A stretch of 64,000 nt of DNA. Origin: Myrica gale (taxonomy: Eukaryota; Streptophyta; Magnoliopsida; Fagales; Myricaceae). The DNA is taken from contig OZ005601.1 of NCBI GenBank assembly GCA_963930655.1, positions 16,236,001 through 16,300,000 of the forward strand, given 5' to 3'. Shown piece after piece: positions 22,258-35,558 of the stretch. The notes beneath the pieces were generated by a model that saw nothing but the letters and a program-made list of their open reading frames with translations, made no database searches and was not told the DNA's origin. The number at the start of each line of letters is the position of its first letter. Positions within the stretch are counted from its first letter, which is position 1. Position numbers and translations under genes: made by a program.

Positions 22258-24310
22258 TGTCACGTCTTGTGCTCATACTTACCCCCTAGGCTCACCTATA
22301 GTAATGGTATGCACACAGCCGGGGATTATGGCACGAAGGTCGCTAGAAAGTCTTAGTCGATTTACCGTAAAACTTAGCGGAAAGCGTATTTAGAAAATAG
22401 AGTTGTGGCAAATTGGAAAAGATTTAAAGTAAAAACTCTATGTTTTTGGAAAAAGGTAATGAGTTAATAAATCCGAATAGGTTGAAAGTGTTAGATTAGG
22501 CTTTTTGAGTAAAAATTAGAACTTGAAATAAAGGATGAGGAAAGAGACACAAGGAGATTGAAAACCTAAAATAACAAGGACATCTTTAATACAAGGAAAG
22601 TTAAACTGTCCTCTGGGAACTACATAAAACGCTACATTATAAAAATTCGGGAGCTTCGTAATATTTTAAAACTGATTACAAGGAAACAAATACCCGAAAC
22701 ACTCTAACAGGCCTAAGAGGGGTATTAATCCTCCTCGTTTGAATCTGATGTAAGATCAATAATCTCGAACCCTGGAGTGGCCCTACTATTTTCCGTTAGC
22801 GGGGTCGAGGGAACGTAGTCGAAGCCACTCGGACGGTACATCTGGTAAACCAAAGTCCTCAAATCGGGGTAACGGGGATAGTGGGGTACAGGAGATGGGG
22901 GTGAGGGCTCCCTAAAGAACCAGTGGGCCTCATGCTCCACTGATACTCCAAGGAAATCAGAAACCCACGTTCGGATCTTGAGTACTAGGATATAGGGGTA
23001 AAAATCGTAGGTTAAGTCGTCCTCGAATGACTTCATTCTTCCACACCCAAGTCGCCAAACATTGCAAAAACAACATAAGAGGAAAAGGGTGAGTCATATT
23101 GACTCAGTAAGTTGGGGGCAGGGAAAACATGATCAAATAAATACAGTGCATATAATTTACTTAAGCATGACGTAGAACTAACTTCCAGCATAATAAGTAT
23201 GAACATGGATTAATTAAAATATGCAATGCATCACACCATCATTGGTTCCTGAGGAGTTCCCGATATCAGCTTTGTTCACCCCTAGAGTCGGGTTGTGCGT
23301 CCCCTCCCTTCTATGGGACTGTCCTGTGCTTCCAGCACCAAGACCCTTAACATAACATTATGTCTTAGCGTTCATAAAGGAGCCCACCCACTCCCTGTAG
23401 TGGGGGGTTGCACATCTCCTAAGTGTCCGGTACCGTCACTACCATTCGGGGAACCCTCGCAAGCTAGGGGGTTCCTCACTTTCGTGTTCCCTCTTATGAA
23501 TGCAATAACATATCTAAGCATTAAAGTACATATGTAACAATGCACATTAATCTGATATGATCTTGAAGAAGCATAAACAGCATAACACGTTCAAAGAATA
23601 ATCATTGACAATTGAAACAACCATGATAATAACTAGAAGGTCTCAGACCATTAAACTCTAATGAAGGCCTATTGGGCCTCCTTAGACTGTACTGGGCCTA
23701 CTCCCAAAGTATTAGTGGATATGATGTTCTTTTAGGGGTATTGGGCCTAACATCCATTTAGGCTCCTACACGGGCTTTGTGATTTGAGCCCTTATTCCAA
23801 CTCGGATTGAGCTCAAATTTGGGCTCCCCTATCAATATTTCGTGATCTATCCAATCATGTAATTATTATCCCATTTTGGACCCTTTTACCCTAACGAATT
23901 AGGAAAAATGTTGAATCTGCCCTCAGAGACCTCTAGGGGAATTTTTGACCTTTTCCTTCATCATTTTGGGCTGAAAGTTTTATAGAGATCCTAATATTAG
24001 ATAAGGATGCTACATGTAATTTTTTATGCAAAAATACATTGTACAGCTTAGGGTAGATTTGGATAGCGTCTATGTTAGACTAAACACCCTAGCTAAGTGT
24101 TCATGCATTTGATCAATCATTGCATTTAGAAACTTTAGGCTAGTGATACATCTAATCTACCAATATATATGAACTTACAGAGCACATAACATAAGGATTC
24201 TTCAAGAAAATTAAAGGCAAACTGTGAGATCCCGACCTTATTTATGTCGTTTTATAAGAGAGAGAGATTTTTTGCTTATGATTCCCTCAATATGTACGTA
24301 TGATTAAATT

Positions 24311-24570
24311 AGTGATTTTTGACTAAGTGTTGGAAGTGTCGACACCTTGAGTGATGGTGTCGACACATCTAACTAAAACCCGAAAGTTTACATTTTTTCG
24401 AAGCTCAAGTGATTTTTGACTAAGTGTTGGAAGTGTCGACACCTTGAGTGATGGTGTCGACACATCTAACTAAAACCCGAAAGTTTACATTTTTCCGGAG
24501 CTCAAGTGATTTTGGCTGTGTTGGAAGTGTCGACACCTTGAGTGATGGTGTCGACACATCTAACTACATT
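24311..24570 (+). repeat. 97-bp tandem repeat, about 2.7 copies
   Basis: Units start at 24311, 24408 and 24505. Each carries two palindromic TGTCGACA sites within GGAAGTGTCGACACC and GGTGTCGACACATC, which themselves form an inverted pair. It lies near the start of the solo LTR, where enhancer-like repeats are common in plant LTRs. Confidence 0.9.
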
Positions 24571-24756
24571 CCGAACTTTTATCGGATTGAAAACATGTGA
24601 GGTGGAATTCATGAAAAGGGGGAAAATAAGGGAGGGCAGCCCTGTCTTTTCCCCAAGCCATTTTCACGTTAAACACCACACCCCCTCCTCTCTTTCACGC
24701 ATTTCACATTTTCCTTTACCCAAACCATACCTCCCTTGCCCTAAGTCACCCAACCG

Positions 24757-24845
24757 TAGAAGAAGAAGGAAGAAGGAAGAAGAAGAAGAAGAAGGAAGGA
24801 GAAGGAGAAAGAAGAAGAAAAGAAGGAGGAAGAGGAGAAGCAAGG
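24757..24845 (+). repeat. GAA-rich purine tract
   Basis: Imperfect (GAA)n/(GGA)n run inside the solo LTR, in the transcribed leader position. An open frame across it codes only Glu/Arg/Lys runs and is not a gene. Confidence 0.85.
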
Positions 24846-27609
24846 TAAAAATCCAGCCCTCTTAGGAAAAACCTTGCTGGCCGAAAATCATGCTACCCTC
24901 TCTCTCTCTAAGAATCTTCTTGTTTTCTCTTGTTGGGTGGTTGTGGTTTGATGGTGGGTTGTCTAAGTAGTTTTTCTCCTTGTGTTCATGGATGTTTAGT
25001 TTAGATCTATGCATGTTTAGTGTAGATCTATGCATGCTAAGTGTGGATCTATGCATGTTTAGGGTAGATCTTGCAAGTGCTTAAGTGTAGCATAGATTTT
25101 TACATGAGAACATGGAAAAATGGTTGAATCCGAAATTAGGGTTCTTGAGAAATTGGTTTGGTGCTCTAGGTGTTTGATAAAAGGCCTAAGAGAGGATTGA
25201 AACCTAAATTGAGCAAGTATGGCCGAACTCAGGGGTTGGTGCATTAGGTTGTATGTATGTTGGTGCATTAGGTTGTATGTATGCTAGTCATATTGAGAAC
25301 CACTAAGCCCTAATTGTTAGAGATAGGTTCATATCTGGAAAAATAGGCAAGAGGACCAATAATGCACACTAGGTGTTTGGTAAAAAGCCCAAGAAAAATG
25401 GGTAAATGCAATGGTGTTAACTTGATGAATATGGAACCATGGTTTGGTTATAAACTTCGAGTTGAAGTTGTATAAGTGGGAGGATGGTGAGAGGATGGTT
25501 GCTGCTAGAAAATGTTAAGTTAGCCTTGGATGTTGGTTGTGACATGGAGAGATTCGGATTTTTGGTTTTTTGGAAATTTGAAGGGCTAGAAAGATTATTG
25601 TGATTGCTGGAATTTACATATGCAGATTTTAAGGCTGGAATAGAGAGTGTGTTTTGATGCATTTGTAGCTATCTCTTGATATTGAGTGGATCCTAGATTG
25701 TAGGCCTAAGAAATGGGAAGATTTTAAGTCATACCTTGGACGATTCCGATAACTATCGAATGAGATATGCGTTGTTCGAGGCCCGGACGTCAAGCTGCCA
25801 GCAGTCTTGCACGTCCGGAATGTCAGCTCATTTCGAGCACCCTTTTGAGGAATCATTTTAAGTCCAAATTTTACGGGGTTGGTCTTGAATTTTAAGTTTA
25901 AGAAAGAGGAACGTTTTAAGGTAAATTACAGATGATTTAGAGGTAAGAAGAATAAGTTGTGATATTTTAAAAATGGAGGGTCGAGCTGGAAACAGCAATA
26001 GTGTGGTTGTAGGATTTTTGCTTAATATGAAATGTTTTTGAAAGTGTATAACAAAATCTGCTGTTGTGAAATTTACTCCCTATATTGACTTATGAAAGCT
26101 GAATATTTCAAGGAAAATTTTGTGTAATTTGGAGCCATGGTCTGGAAGTTATGGATTTTTAAGTTGGAGACGCTAGGGCTGCCCGCTTAGAAATTTTCAG
26201 CGACATGTATTGTCGGGTAAGGTTTTGGGTGGCTAGCGAGCTTCAAATTACTTAAAATTTTGATATGATATGAAAAATTAGTGTAAGGGTCAATTGGAAC
26301 AGATTTCGTGTGAGTAATTTATTGATTACTCTATACGTTTAGTAAACCTATGAATAACAATAGTACGATTCATTGTAGGTAACGAGACGTTCGATACTTG
26401 AGCAGGCGAAGGTTAGTGAAAATTGTAAGTAGAAACTTACGCCTTTCAAAACTGGAATGATACACAGCATGAAAGTATTTATGAATGAGCACATATCAAG
26501 CACGACATGAATACATTATGATCATTTGCATTCATTTTCCTCATGAGAAAGGAGAAATTTTATGCAAATGAAAGTACCATTTTTATGCTACTTTATGACA
26601 AGTTTGATGACAAGTTAGTTAATGAACCCAAGTCGGTCGGTACCGTACCAAGTCAAGAAGGTGCATCCATACCGAAGGACGTTTACGTGAAGGATGGATG
26701 TCACCTAGGACACCCATACCGAAGGATGCTTGCAAGAAGGTGTGAACCTCGAGGAGTCGTGTCTAGCCACTGAAGGACGAATGTGAGAAGGTGTGCTAGC
26801 TCGACCAAATGTAAGGTCCCTAAGGGAAATAGGGGACAGTTCCAACGGGAACGCACAACCCTGATGTCAGGGGTAAATAGAGGGCAAGTAGCCCATCAGA
26901 TAAGATGTGAAATGATTTTCCAAAAGTAAGAATTTTACAAGTATAAGTATTATTTTCAAGAGCAAGTGCATGTGCATATGCAAACATGAGGCATACACGT
27001 GCATCATGATTCATGATCATGCATGAATCGTATTATGTTTACACGATTATGATTTCAAGTTCAAGTGCATGCTTACGATTTCAAATCCATGTTTTAGCTA
27101 TAATTCCTTACTGAGTCTTTCGACTCACAGTTTTAAATTGTATCATTCCAGATAATGTTTCAGGAGAGGAATCTTAAGAAGAGGACCTTGAACCCTAGGA
27201 GAAGGGTTGACGAAAATGTCTCTTCCTTGTTGCTTAATTTTAGTAAAGGTTTAGATAATTTTTGTAAGAGCCGGCATGAGCCTCCGTGATATGGTGGTCA
27301 TGGGTTATTCGGCTTAGTAAGTTAAGGTTTTTAACTGGTTGATATTTTGAGACCGTGTTATAACTACTTTAAGTTATCGATGGGAAGCATGTTCTTATGT
27401 GCGTTAAACGCTAGCGATATAAGGCTTCTTTTAAATATTGAGGCATCATGATATTTTCCGCTGCAATAATTTTAGTAAGTACGCTTGAGCGTTCCTTGTC
27501 GGGAATGCTCGCGGCTGTCATTAGCCTCGTTTAGCTAGCGTTCGGGGCGTGACACAAACAATGATCATTTTGCAACATCATCATAGAATATGCACAAGGC
27601 ATCATCATC

Positions 27610-27975
27610 ATGCTTTCATTTTTCATAAACTCTTTCTTGAGCTCAAGGCTCCTTTCCTTGGCCCTATTTGGCCTCTTCTTGATCAAGGATACTTTCATGC
27701 CTCTTGGCCATCATCATATTGCATCACCATTTCATATTACATATGCATAAAACCATGAAGTGCAACATGCAACATCATATATCATTTTTCATAACTTCTT
27801 TCTTGAGCTCAAGGCTCCTTTCTTTGGCCCTATTTGACCTCTTCTTGATCAGGGATACTTTCGTGCCTCTTGGCCATCATCACATTGGATCACCATTTCA
27901 TATCACATATTCATAGCATTGTATCATAAAACCATAAAGTGCAACATGTAACATCCAACACCATATATCATTTTC
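27610..27975. repeat. Tandem duplication of about 166-186 bp
   Basis: Two adjacent copies starting at about 27610 and 27779, both with TTTCTTGAGCTCAAGGCTCC, GGCCCTATTTG and CCTCTTGGCCATCATCA; the start of a third copy appears near 27966. Part of the solo LTR 22258-29302. Confidence 0.8.
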
Positions 27976-28490
27976 ATTGACCAACCTGTGGTCTATAAGG
28001 CTCCGAGCTTAGGCTTATCACCACTGTCATAGCTCATAAAGCATGTCAAGAACTCTTTTGAATATTCAAACCAACTCAGCAAGCAATCTTATACACATGT
28101 TATAAGAAATATTCATTACGCCTTAACATGCATTAGGTTTTACTTCATGGCACCTATGAACCTTTCTTTTTGCAAAACCGTAAAACCAACATAACCCTAA
28201 CATGTTCATCATTGAATCATAGCTCTATGCATACAAATATGTATGATCAATCAACACAAGAGAACATGTTATCCATCCTCAACAAAACGCAAGAACATAA
28301 ACCCTTACTTTGGTGATCTCGGTTAGCTCTTGGTGTTCTCCTTGGCATGAAAATTTCCACCATCCTTCTCTTCTTCTTCTCCTCTTTCTCTCCTTCCTCT
28401 CCCTCTTGGCCGAATTCTCTAAGCACTCACTCCTCTCTCTCAAACTCAAATGGCCGGTTGTTGGTGTGAGAAATGCATGGCAAGGGTTGC

Positions 28491-28498
28491 CTTTTATA
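28491..28498 (-). promoter_or_regulatory. TATA box of the LTR promoter
   Basis: TATAAAAG on the minus strand within the solo LTR, upstream of a pyrimidine/purine-rich leader. Position and context suit an LTR promoter; activity is unknown. Confidence 0.45.
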
Positions 28499-29307
28499 GC
28501 CAACCTTGCCATCATTTGGTCAAGGGGTGGCTACCACAAGCAAGCCCCTTGATATGGTGGCTTGGACGGCATAAGGGCTGGAGGAGCCAAATGGCACACT
28601 CCCCCTTCCCTAGGTGATGATTAAGGATACTTACACAAGCTAAACTCACCTCAAAATCAAATCAATTTGTGATTGCAAGCAAGCATGGCCGGTTGGTCCA
28701 TCTTTGAATCTTACTATTCATGCATCACAAGCCAAGAACATGGGACAAGGAGAACAAGACAAAACAAGGATTTTCTTGTGTGTGTGCCGTGCAACCTAGG
28801 GAGGAGAGAGATAGTGGGATCCACATAACATCAAAGTAGACTTAGGTTAGCAAAATGATTAGCTAAGTTGTAAAGTTAATCAATGCATATGTTAGAGAAA
28901 ATAAATAGGTAATTAGTCAAGTAATTAACCGAGATTAGTGATAGAATAATCAAGATTGACATTTGGTAAAGAATTTAGATGTAAACAAGAGAACAAAAAA
29001 GGAAAGAGATTAAGCATACCGAAATCCATTAGGGCAATTAGAATCGAAATAAATCATGTGTCAAGAAATCAAATCTAATATTTAGAAAATGTTAAATATG
29101 AGCTAATGAAGTATACTTAGGAAAATATCATGTGTTTAAATCAAGCAATAGGAATACTAAGATTTTAACACGAGAGTGGAAGAATTTTGAATGCATAGAA
29201 ACTGAAAAAATAGAGACGATCACGATCATAATCATTAATTGGCTAAATACTAGAAATCAAAGAAATTAGAGAAATCGGGAAATTTAAGGAAGGTGTGACA
29301 CACACCT

Positions 29308-29759
29308 TCTTTGCTAGGGAACAGATCGTAGTACTGGAACAATGTATTCTTATTGTATCCATTGTATTGAATGTAGAAATTTTTGAAATTTTCTTTGGCC
29401 GCACCTCAATCTGAAGCAATAGAAATTGCAGAACGATTGCAACCCGAAGAGCAACAGCAACACAACGATCATTTAGATGGTAGTAGCCTAGGTTAATTAA
29501 TGGAATACAAGAAATGAAAATGATGTTCCAAGGTTCATCGCTAGCTAGAATCCGGGAAAGAAAAAGGCAGAGAGAAGGCCTGGTAGCATTTGGAAGAGCA
29601 ATGACGAATGACAGAGAGGAAGAATGGGATTTCAATCCAGGCGGGTCGGGTGGGGAGCGTTGATTATTTCATGTGGGTATTTCAGGTGGGTGTTTCATTA
29701 AATGAGTTGGCTGGATCTCAACCGTTCTTTTGTCATTCTTCAATCCAGGCCGCACGTTC
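29308..29759. other. Short spacer between two solo LTRs
   Basis: No gene recognised. CGTTC at 29755-29759 is the target duplication of the next LTR. This segment continues past it at 33814. Confidence 0.5.
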
Positions 29760-32700
29760 TGTCACGCCCCGAACGGCATCTCGCAGGGACCGTGACAGCC
29801 GCGAGCTATCCCCCGGATGGCTCCAGCGTTCTTACTTATATTTTTACTTGATTACGGCGGAAACGCACAGGATCGCGAGGGATTTGAGCTAATCTTACAT
29901 AATCAGGGTTCTCATTAAGTTTTCATACAAGACATAAATAACATATAAAAAGCCAACTAGTGACGATCAAGCCACTGTCATCAAAAGTATGGAACATACT
30001 TCTTGTGCTTCTAGGTCAGGTAGTCCTCCTGACTCTCTTTACCTGAGGCATCTGGAATGACACAATTTTAAAAACGTGAGTCAAAAAGACTCAGTAAGGG
30101 AAAGACATAAACTTAAAACATGCTCTTGACTTATGCCCGCTTAATCATGAAAGAAAGAAACTTGATAAGTGATGCACATGCATGTCATGAATTATGCATA
30201 TGCCCTTGCTTAGTTTCGGCCCCAGGCCCTTGAAAATCTTTCTTTCGTACTTGCTTGTAAAACTGGCCCTTGGCCCTTGAAACAACTTATTCGTACTTGT
30301 GTCTCTCTTGGCCTTTTCATAATTATTTCATATCTTTTATTTGTGGGCTCGCTCCATTTAACCCCTGAAGTCAGGGTTGTGCGTTCCCTTTGGAACCGTC
30401 CCCGAATTCCCTTGGAGACCTTACATGCGGTCAGCTAGCGCACCTTCTCTCATTTGTCCTTCAGTGGCTAGACATGACCCTTGGAGGCACCACACCTTCT
30501 CAATGTCCTTTAGTGTGGTTTGCACAGCCTCGTGGATTCACCCATCCTTCTCACATTTGTCCTTCGGTATGGGAGTCCATCTTGATGGTACGGTACCGAC
30601 CAGTGCCCCTTAACTTAACTTATCGTTTCATAAAACTTCTCATAATTGCATAAACTTTCTTCTTGAAAAATTCATGCAATGCACATGTCATGTCATGCTT
30701 GATTAAAATTCATGCTTGTTCATGAAATGATGCAGTGTGTCATTCCAGTTTGAAAAAAAAAAAGAACACTTACTGTCCACTTACAGTATCCACTTACAGT
30801 TGATCTTCTTTGGTCGTGTATAAAGACACGTGGATCGCCTACAAGCGATTTAAATATTTCTTTAGACTTTAAGAATAGTATGCAATCATTAAATATTTGC
30901 ATTTTTGAAATCGGTCATCAACCAAAGATATATATATATATATATCACTGAAATTCATTTAAAATATTTTATTTATTCTTTCCTTAACTATTATTCAAAA
31001 CTTAGTTTATTAGATCATTAATATTTTTATTGCAAATAAAAATATATTTATCCATGTACATGCCTCGATTAGGGTTTAATCAATACCCACAGATTTAGAA
31101 TTAAACCTAAGTCTCTTATTATTACATGTACTCCATTAAAACCTTATATTAAACTATTAGTAAATTAACCACGATTAAATCTTAACTTGGACTTTAAACC
31201 TCAATTAATCCCGGGTACTGACCCTAACTAGGGTTCCAAATAATATTTCATTACATGATCACAGTTCTTCAATATTTATTCCAACTAGCCTAACCCTAAT
31301 TTCCTTATCCATCACAATGATAATCCATAAATCATAAATTGTACTTAGGGTTTCATTTTATTATAAGATTCGGCCATTACCATTTTATGCACCCTTAGTC
31401 ACAACTTTAACTCCAATGGTGATCCCATCCTCCATTCAACAATTTCACAACCTAATATCTATAAATCAAAACACCAATACAATATATCATGCTCATAACA
31501 TTCGGCCAACACATGTTTTCACCCAAACGATTAAGTTTCTTTTGTTTCCTTTAATATGCATGCATCTAATACCTAACATAATCATCTACCATTCATTGGG
31601 TCATAAATCTTGCACATATCATGGCCAATGTCCAGATTTAAATATAAACAAAATTATACATGAAATCCTAAGCATCTCATATTCGGCCATACCTCAAAAT
31701 GTCACCTTTTTCATGCTAAAAATTATAACATGCATATCCTTTGCATTTGTGACCTAACTAGCATGCATCAACTTTATATCTTCATCAAATATTTCCATCA
31801 ACATTAGATCCACACTTTATACATACTAACATCCATAGATCTAAGTAAAATAATCAACTTTCATCAAACCAACACATCAAGACTTAGATCTAGCTTCCTT
31901 TAACATGCATTGTTCTCCATTTGCATTTTTCTTCACATTCAACCTTAGATCTAAGGTTTTCATGGTTAGATCTAGCATTTAAACAACCTAGGATTCTTAA
32001 GCATTCAAGATCCAACAACATCAAGGCATATCACAAACTAAAACTTCAAGATCTTTACATAAACCATTCGGCCACTCATGCTAAACCAACAACATCACAA
32101 TTGGTCTTACCTTGTTGACTATCCCAAGCTTGAGTACCTAGAAAATAAAATGCCTTAGGTTAGTATTTGTGAAACTTAAGGCAAGATCATCAATAGAACC
32201 AAGCTTACCTCAACCTTCACCAACTTTTCCTAAACTCCTCTTTCTTCAAAGTTTCGGTTCACCCTCCTTAGAAAATATCCAAGCTTGACTTGAGGAGCTA
32301 ATGTGGGTTCTTATGGTGGGTAAGAGAATGTGGTAAGCTTGAAGAGAAATGAGGCAAATAGTTAGGGTTTTCAAGGAAAAGATGAGATTGCACCAAGAGA
32401 GATTTGGCAACTACAAAGAGGTCTAAACTTGGCTTTTAGAATGGGATTTGGAAAGCAAGAAGAATGTGGTTTAGAGTGCAAGAGTAAAATGAACAAACCT
32501 TGAATCCTAGGGGGTGGTTCGGCCAAGGCAAGAAAATGGGAGAGAGTTTGAGAGAAATGCAACTTTCGGCCAAGTGTGGAGAATTTTGGAGAATGAAATG
32601 CATGAGTGATTCGGCCAAGGCATTGCAATGAGAGGTGTGAGAGAATGAGTCTCCCAAGGAGAGTAAATGCTATGACACCAAGCTTGAGAGAGTGAGTTGA

Positions 32701-33813
32701 CAAGAGAGAGAAATCAAAGGAAAAAGGGTGTAAGGGGGGGCCTTGGTCGACAATGCTTAAGCCTTCCCTCTCTCTCTCTCTTTCATCTTTTCATCACATC
32801 AAATCTTGTCTCCAAAAGCATGGCTTGTGTTGATTTATTTCTCTCTCTCTCCTCACATGATTCCATCGACAATTCTCCTTCTCCCTTGCTTTTTCTCTTC
32901 TCTTTTACTTCCATGTGTTGTCTTATCACTTCTTACACCTCTTACACCTCTTACACATCACATGGCACCTCACTTTGGCTTTTCAATTTCTCCTCTAGCC
33001 CTTTCACGTAAAAGTCATCCCTCTCCCTTGTTTGGTTGCTTTCCAATCAACCTAGTTACTTCCACATTTAAATTGCAACCAACTTTCAGCATGGTTACTC
33101 TCTCTCACCTAACTTATCACTCATAAGCTCTCTTGCTTATCTAATCCAATCCAATAGTTTATCATCTCATAAGCATGATATCTTATCCTATGATAATGGC
33201 CCTAGCCTATCTCTACAATAATCACAAGGACTTATCACCCTAAAAGTTTCCTAACCTATCATCATGCTTGCTTATCACTATGATAAGCAAGTGTGCTTAT
33301 CATTTAAATCTTCTCTTAGACTTTATCACATTAATACATAGCTTATCATTGAATATTCAAATGGAAATCCTATTACTAATATAGGCCACATGGTAATAAT
33401 ACATGTCACATATGAATGATATAAAAATATTCAATCCATGTCTTCAAAAGAATTTTATGATCTAATCCATTAACCATTTTCGGCCTATATAAAGAAATCT
33501 TAAATCATAATTCAAATTATATGGTCCATGAAACATATTAAACAAATGAAAAATATAAATTCGTAAGAGAGAAACTTACTTGCAAATTTCGGCTCCTGAT
33601 GAAAAAATATAATTTAAACTTTGCATAAAACGGCATTAAAATTATCTAAGAGATTTTATGGAATAAAATCCCCTTTTAATCGAAATACCATAACATAAGG
33701 ATTAGGCCGTACATTGGCCAAAAACATGGCCCCATGATGAAATAAAAGCTATTACATTGGAAAATAAAAGATAATACATAAGAAATAACGTAGGAGAAAA
33801 TCGGGGTCTCACA
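29760..33813 (-). mobile_element. Solo LTR of a long-LTR Gypsy-type element
   Basis: Minus-strand LTR of about 4.05 kb, opening TGTGAGACCCCGATTTTC and closing TTCGGGGCGTGACA, with an exact duplication CGTTC (29755-29759 and 33814-33818). It shares the ordered modules of the LTRs at 1-2158, 22258-29302 and 24223-27554: GACTCAGTAAGG near 30089, the GGTACCG/GTCCTTCGGTA block at 30370-30610, and AAACTGGAATGACAC-type sequence near 30740. It includes an (AT)n run near 30928-30946 and three CTTACACCT units near 32931-32957. No coding sequence; open frames across the pyrimidine-rich stretches are chance. Confidence 0.88.
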
Positions 33814-33818
33814 CGTTC

Positions 33819-35558
33819 ACAATCCTTCGCACACTCATGCTTCATACAGTAACCAAACTCACAAAAGAATTGCAATTTGCTAAGGGAAAAAAAGTCATCC
33901 ACGACAAGACAAGGAACATGCCACTTTGGAACTTTTCATAAGTTTCACGCTCAGCAAATTCCAAAGCCCAAGAAGTTCCATGGATCTATCCTGCTTTCTA
34001 ATTTATTGACTGCTTTACTGCAACAGACTTTGTTGTTTAAACCCCCTTGAGGGCTATCTTTTAATATAATAAATGAACCTTTGCCAAGAAAAAAACTAAT
34101 CTCAGTGCAAACTCTTTCTCCAACTTTTTTTTCTACTATTTCCTACTTGGAAAACTTTTGTTTATGATCATTTGTCTTCTTGTTTTGTTTTTTTCCTCCA
34201 AGTAATTATAGAAAGTTTGGCTTCGGAAAATTACTTACTTGATCTTGATAAACAATATTGATCTTCTCTACGATTGACTCTTCAATCTTCTTCTAATCTT
34301 TAAATCTTGTTGATCTCACAAATTAAGTCTTTTGATTTCACAACTTAGAAGCTCAAATGTTCTGTCTCCTTTCTACGCTCATAGTCGTCACAGGATTTCT
34401 CTAAGGTCATGATGGTCAACAACTTGAATTGATTGACTATCTCATAGTCTATCCTTTTAATAAAATCCTAGATGGGATAGTGCATGAGATCGTTACGAAT
34501 ATTAGATCTCGGCCGTAGGATCACATGGAAAACTCATTTCCATTATTTACATTATATTCTTTTATTCCAAATTTCAGGCTTCTACTAATTGTAATCATAT
34601 CCATCAGTATATTACAATTCACTCCCAGGTATTTTGAGATTGATTTGTGAAATCCCTTATGTTAAAAATTATTTTTTTATTTATCCTTCCACTATACTAT
34701 ATTCCATATAAGCCAATAGGATCGGAATCATATAACCGATTAAGTCCCTAACTCATATAATTTTTAATTCACAATCTGTAACCCGTTGGACTTTCAAATT
34801 GTTTCCAAAAATAATTTCACAAATATATTATATATATATATTAGTTTCAAAAAATATTTTTACAAAATTACATCGGCTAATGATTTCTTTTCTAGTCTAA
34901 TCCAATACAGGTATATTGAATATACTACCTCATCAAAAAATTGGTGGATCATTTATGCACAAGACCTAACGTTATATGGAATATTTGACCTATAAAGATC
35001 TTCACCAAATGACTCGGTCAAAGTACAACTACACAACAAATAGACCTGCATAAACCACTTAGTTCTAAGGATACAATAAACTAATTGTATCCTTGGAACA
35101 TGAAGCAATTATGAAAATAAAATGTACGTGAAAATAGAATGAAATAAGTCCTTATATATATACTCCTGCAGATAACCTTTGGTCTACCTGCATGTCCCTT
35201 CGAATTACGTAACATCATCATGGTTACAACACCGTCAGTTGTAGGCATTTAAGGCTCTGATAGACTTTAGTTAGGTGCAATGCACGTAGTGCCATTTTTC
35301 AAGAAATGTGTGTAGGAATAAGGAAGGCAGTCAAAGACAGAACTAGATTGAGTCGATGTTTGGTTCGACCAACTAGAAAAGCAAAAGTAAATATATAGAT
35401 ATGGGCCAAATTGGCAAAAATTCACCACAGTCCTAGAGCTGTTGAAACGTTTAATACAACCCAAGACTGTTTAACAAAAAGAAAACTACATGCCTGGCCC
35501 AAACAAAAACTAATGCAAGTTCAAGCATCACTTTGATCGATTGACTGCGCAACAATGT
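33819..35558. other. A+T-rich spacer with a LINE-like 3' tail
   Basis: At about 34035-34093 the phrase CTTTTAATATAATAAATGAA followed by CCTTTGCCAAGAAAAAAA resembles an L1 3' end on the plus strand; no coding part was identified upstream. The remainder shows no gene. Confidence 0.4.

Larger units (their letters stand above)
24223..27554 (+). mobile_element. Solo LTR of a long-LTR Gypsy-type element, nested
   Basis: Plus-strand LTR of 3.3 kb from TGTGAGATCCCGACC to TTCGGGGCGTGACA, flanked by CAAAC (24218-24222 and 27555-27559), lying inside the solo LTR 22258-29302 and therefore younger. It contains a 97-bp tandem repeat (24311-24570), a GAA-rich leader (24757-24845), the GGTACCGTACC module with ACCGAAGGA repeats (26639-26780) and GTATCATTCCAGATAATG (about 27138). 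No coding region remains. Confidence 0.88.
22258..29302 (-). mobile_element. Solo LTR of a long-LTR Gypsy-type element, split by a second solo LTR
   Basis: Minus-strand LTR opening TGTGTCACACCTTCC and closing GTGACA, flanked by the duplication CACCT (22253-22257 and 29303-29307). Without the inserted LTR (24223-27554 and its duplicated CAAAC) it is about 3.7 kb. It holds the same modules as its relatives in minus orientation: the GGTACCG block near 23430, a GACTCAGTAAG block near 23101, a TATAAAAG promoter box at 28491-28498 and a purine-rich leader (as CT tracts at 28360-28395). No internal coding region remains, so it arose by LTR-LTR recombination. A fossil with no protein. Confidence 0.8.

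Noticed and set aside
24311-24570. Evenly spaced repeats considered as CRISPR-like
   Set aside because: Eukaryotic LTR context; 97-bp head-to-tail units with no unique spacers.
24542-24865. 107-codon frame with Glu/Arg/Lys runs
   Set aside because: Produced by the GAA-rich tract within a solo LTR.
32697-33126. Overlapping Ser/Leu/Pro-rich frames
   Set aside because: Lie within the solo LTR 29760-33813 over pyrimidine tracts; no protein similarity.
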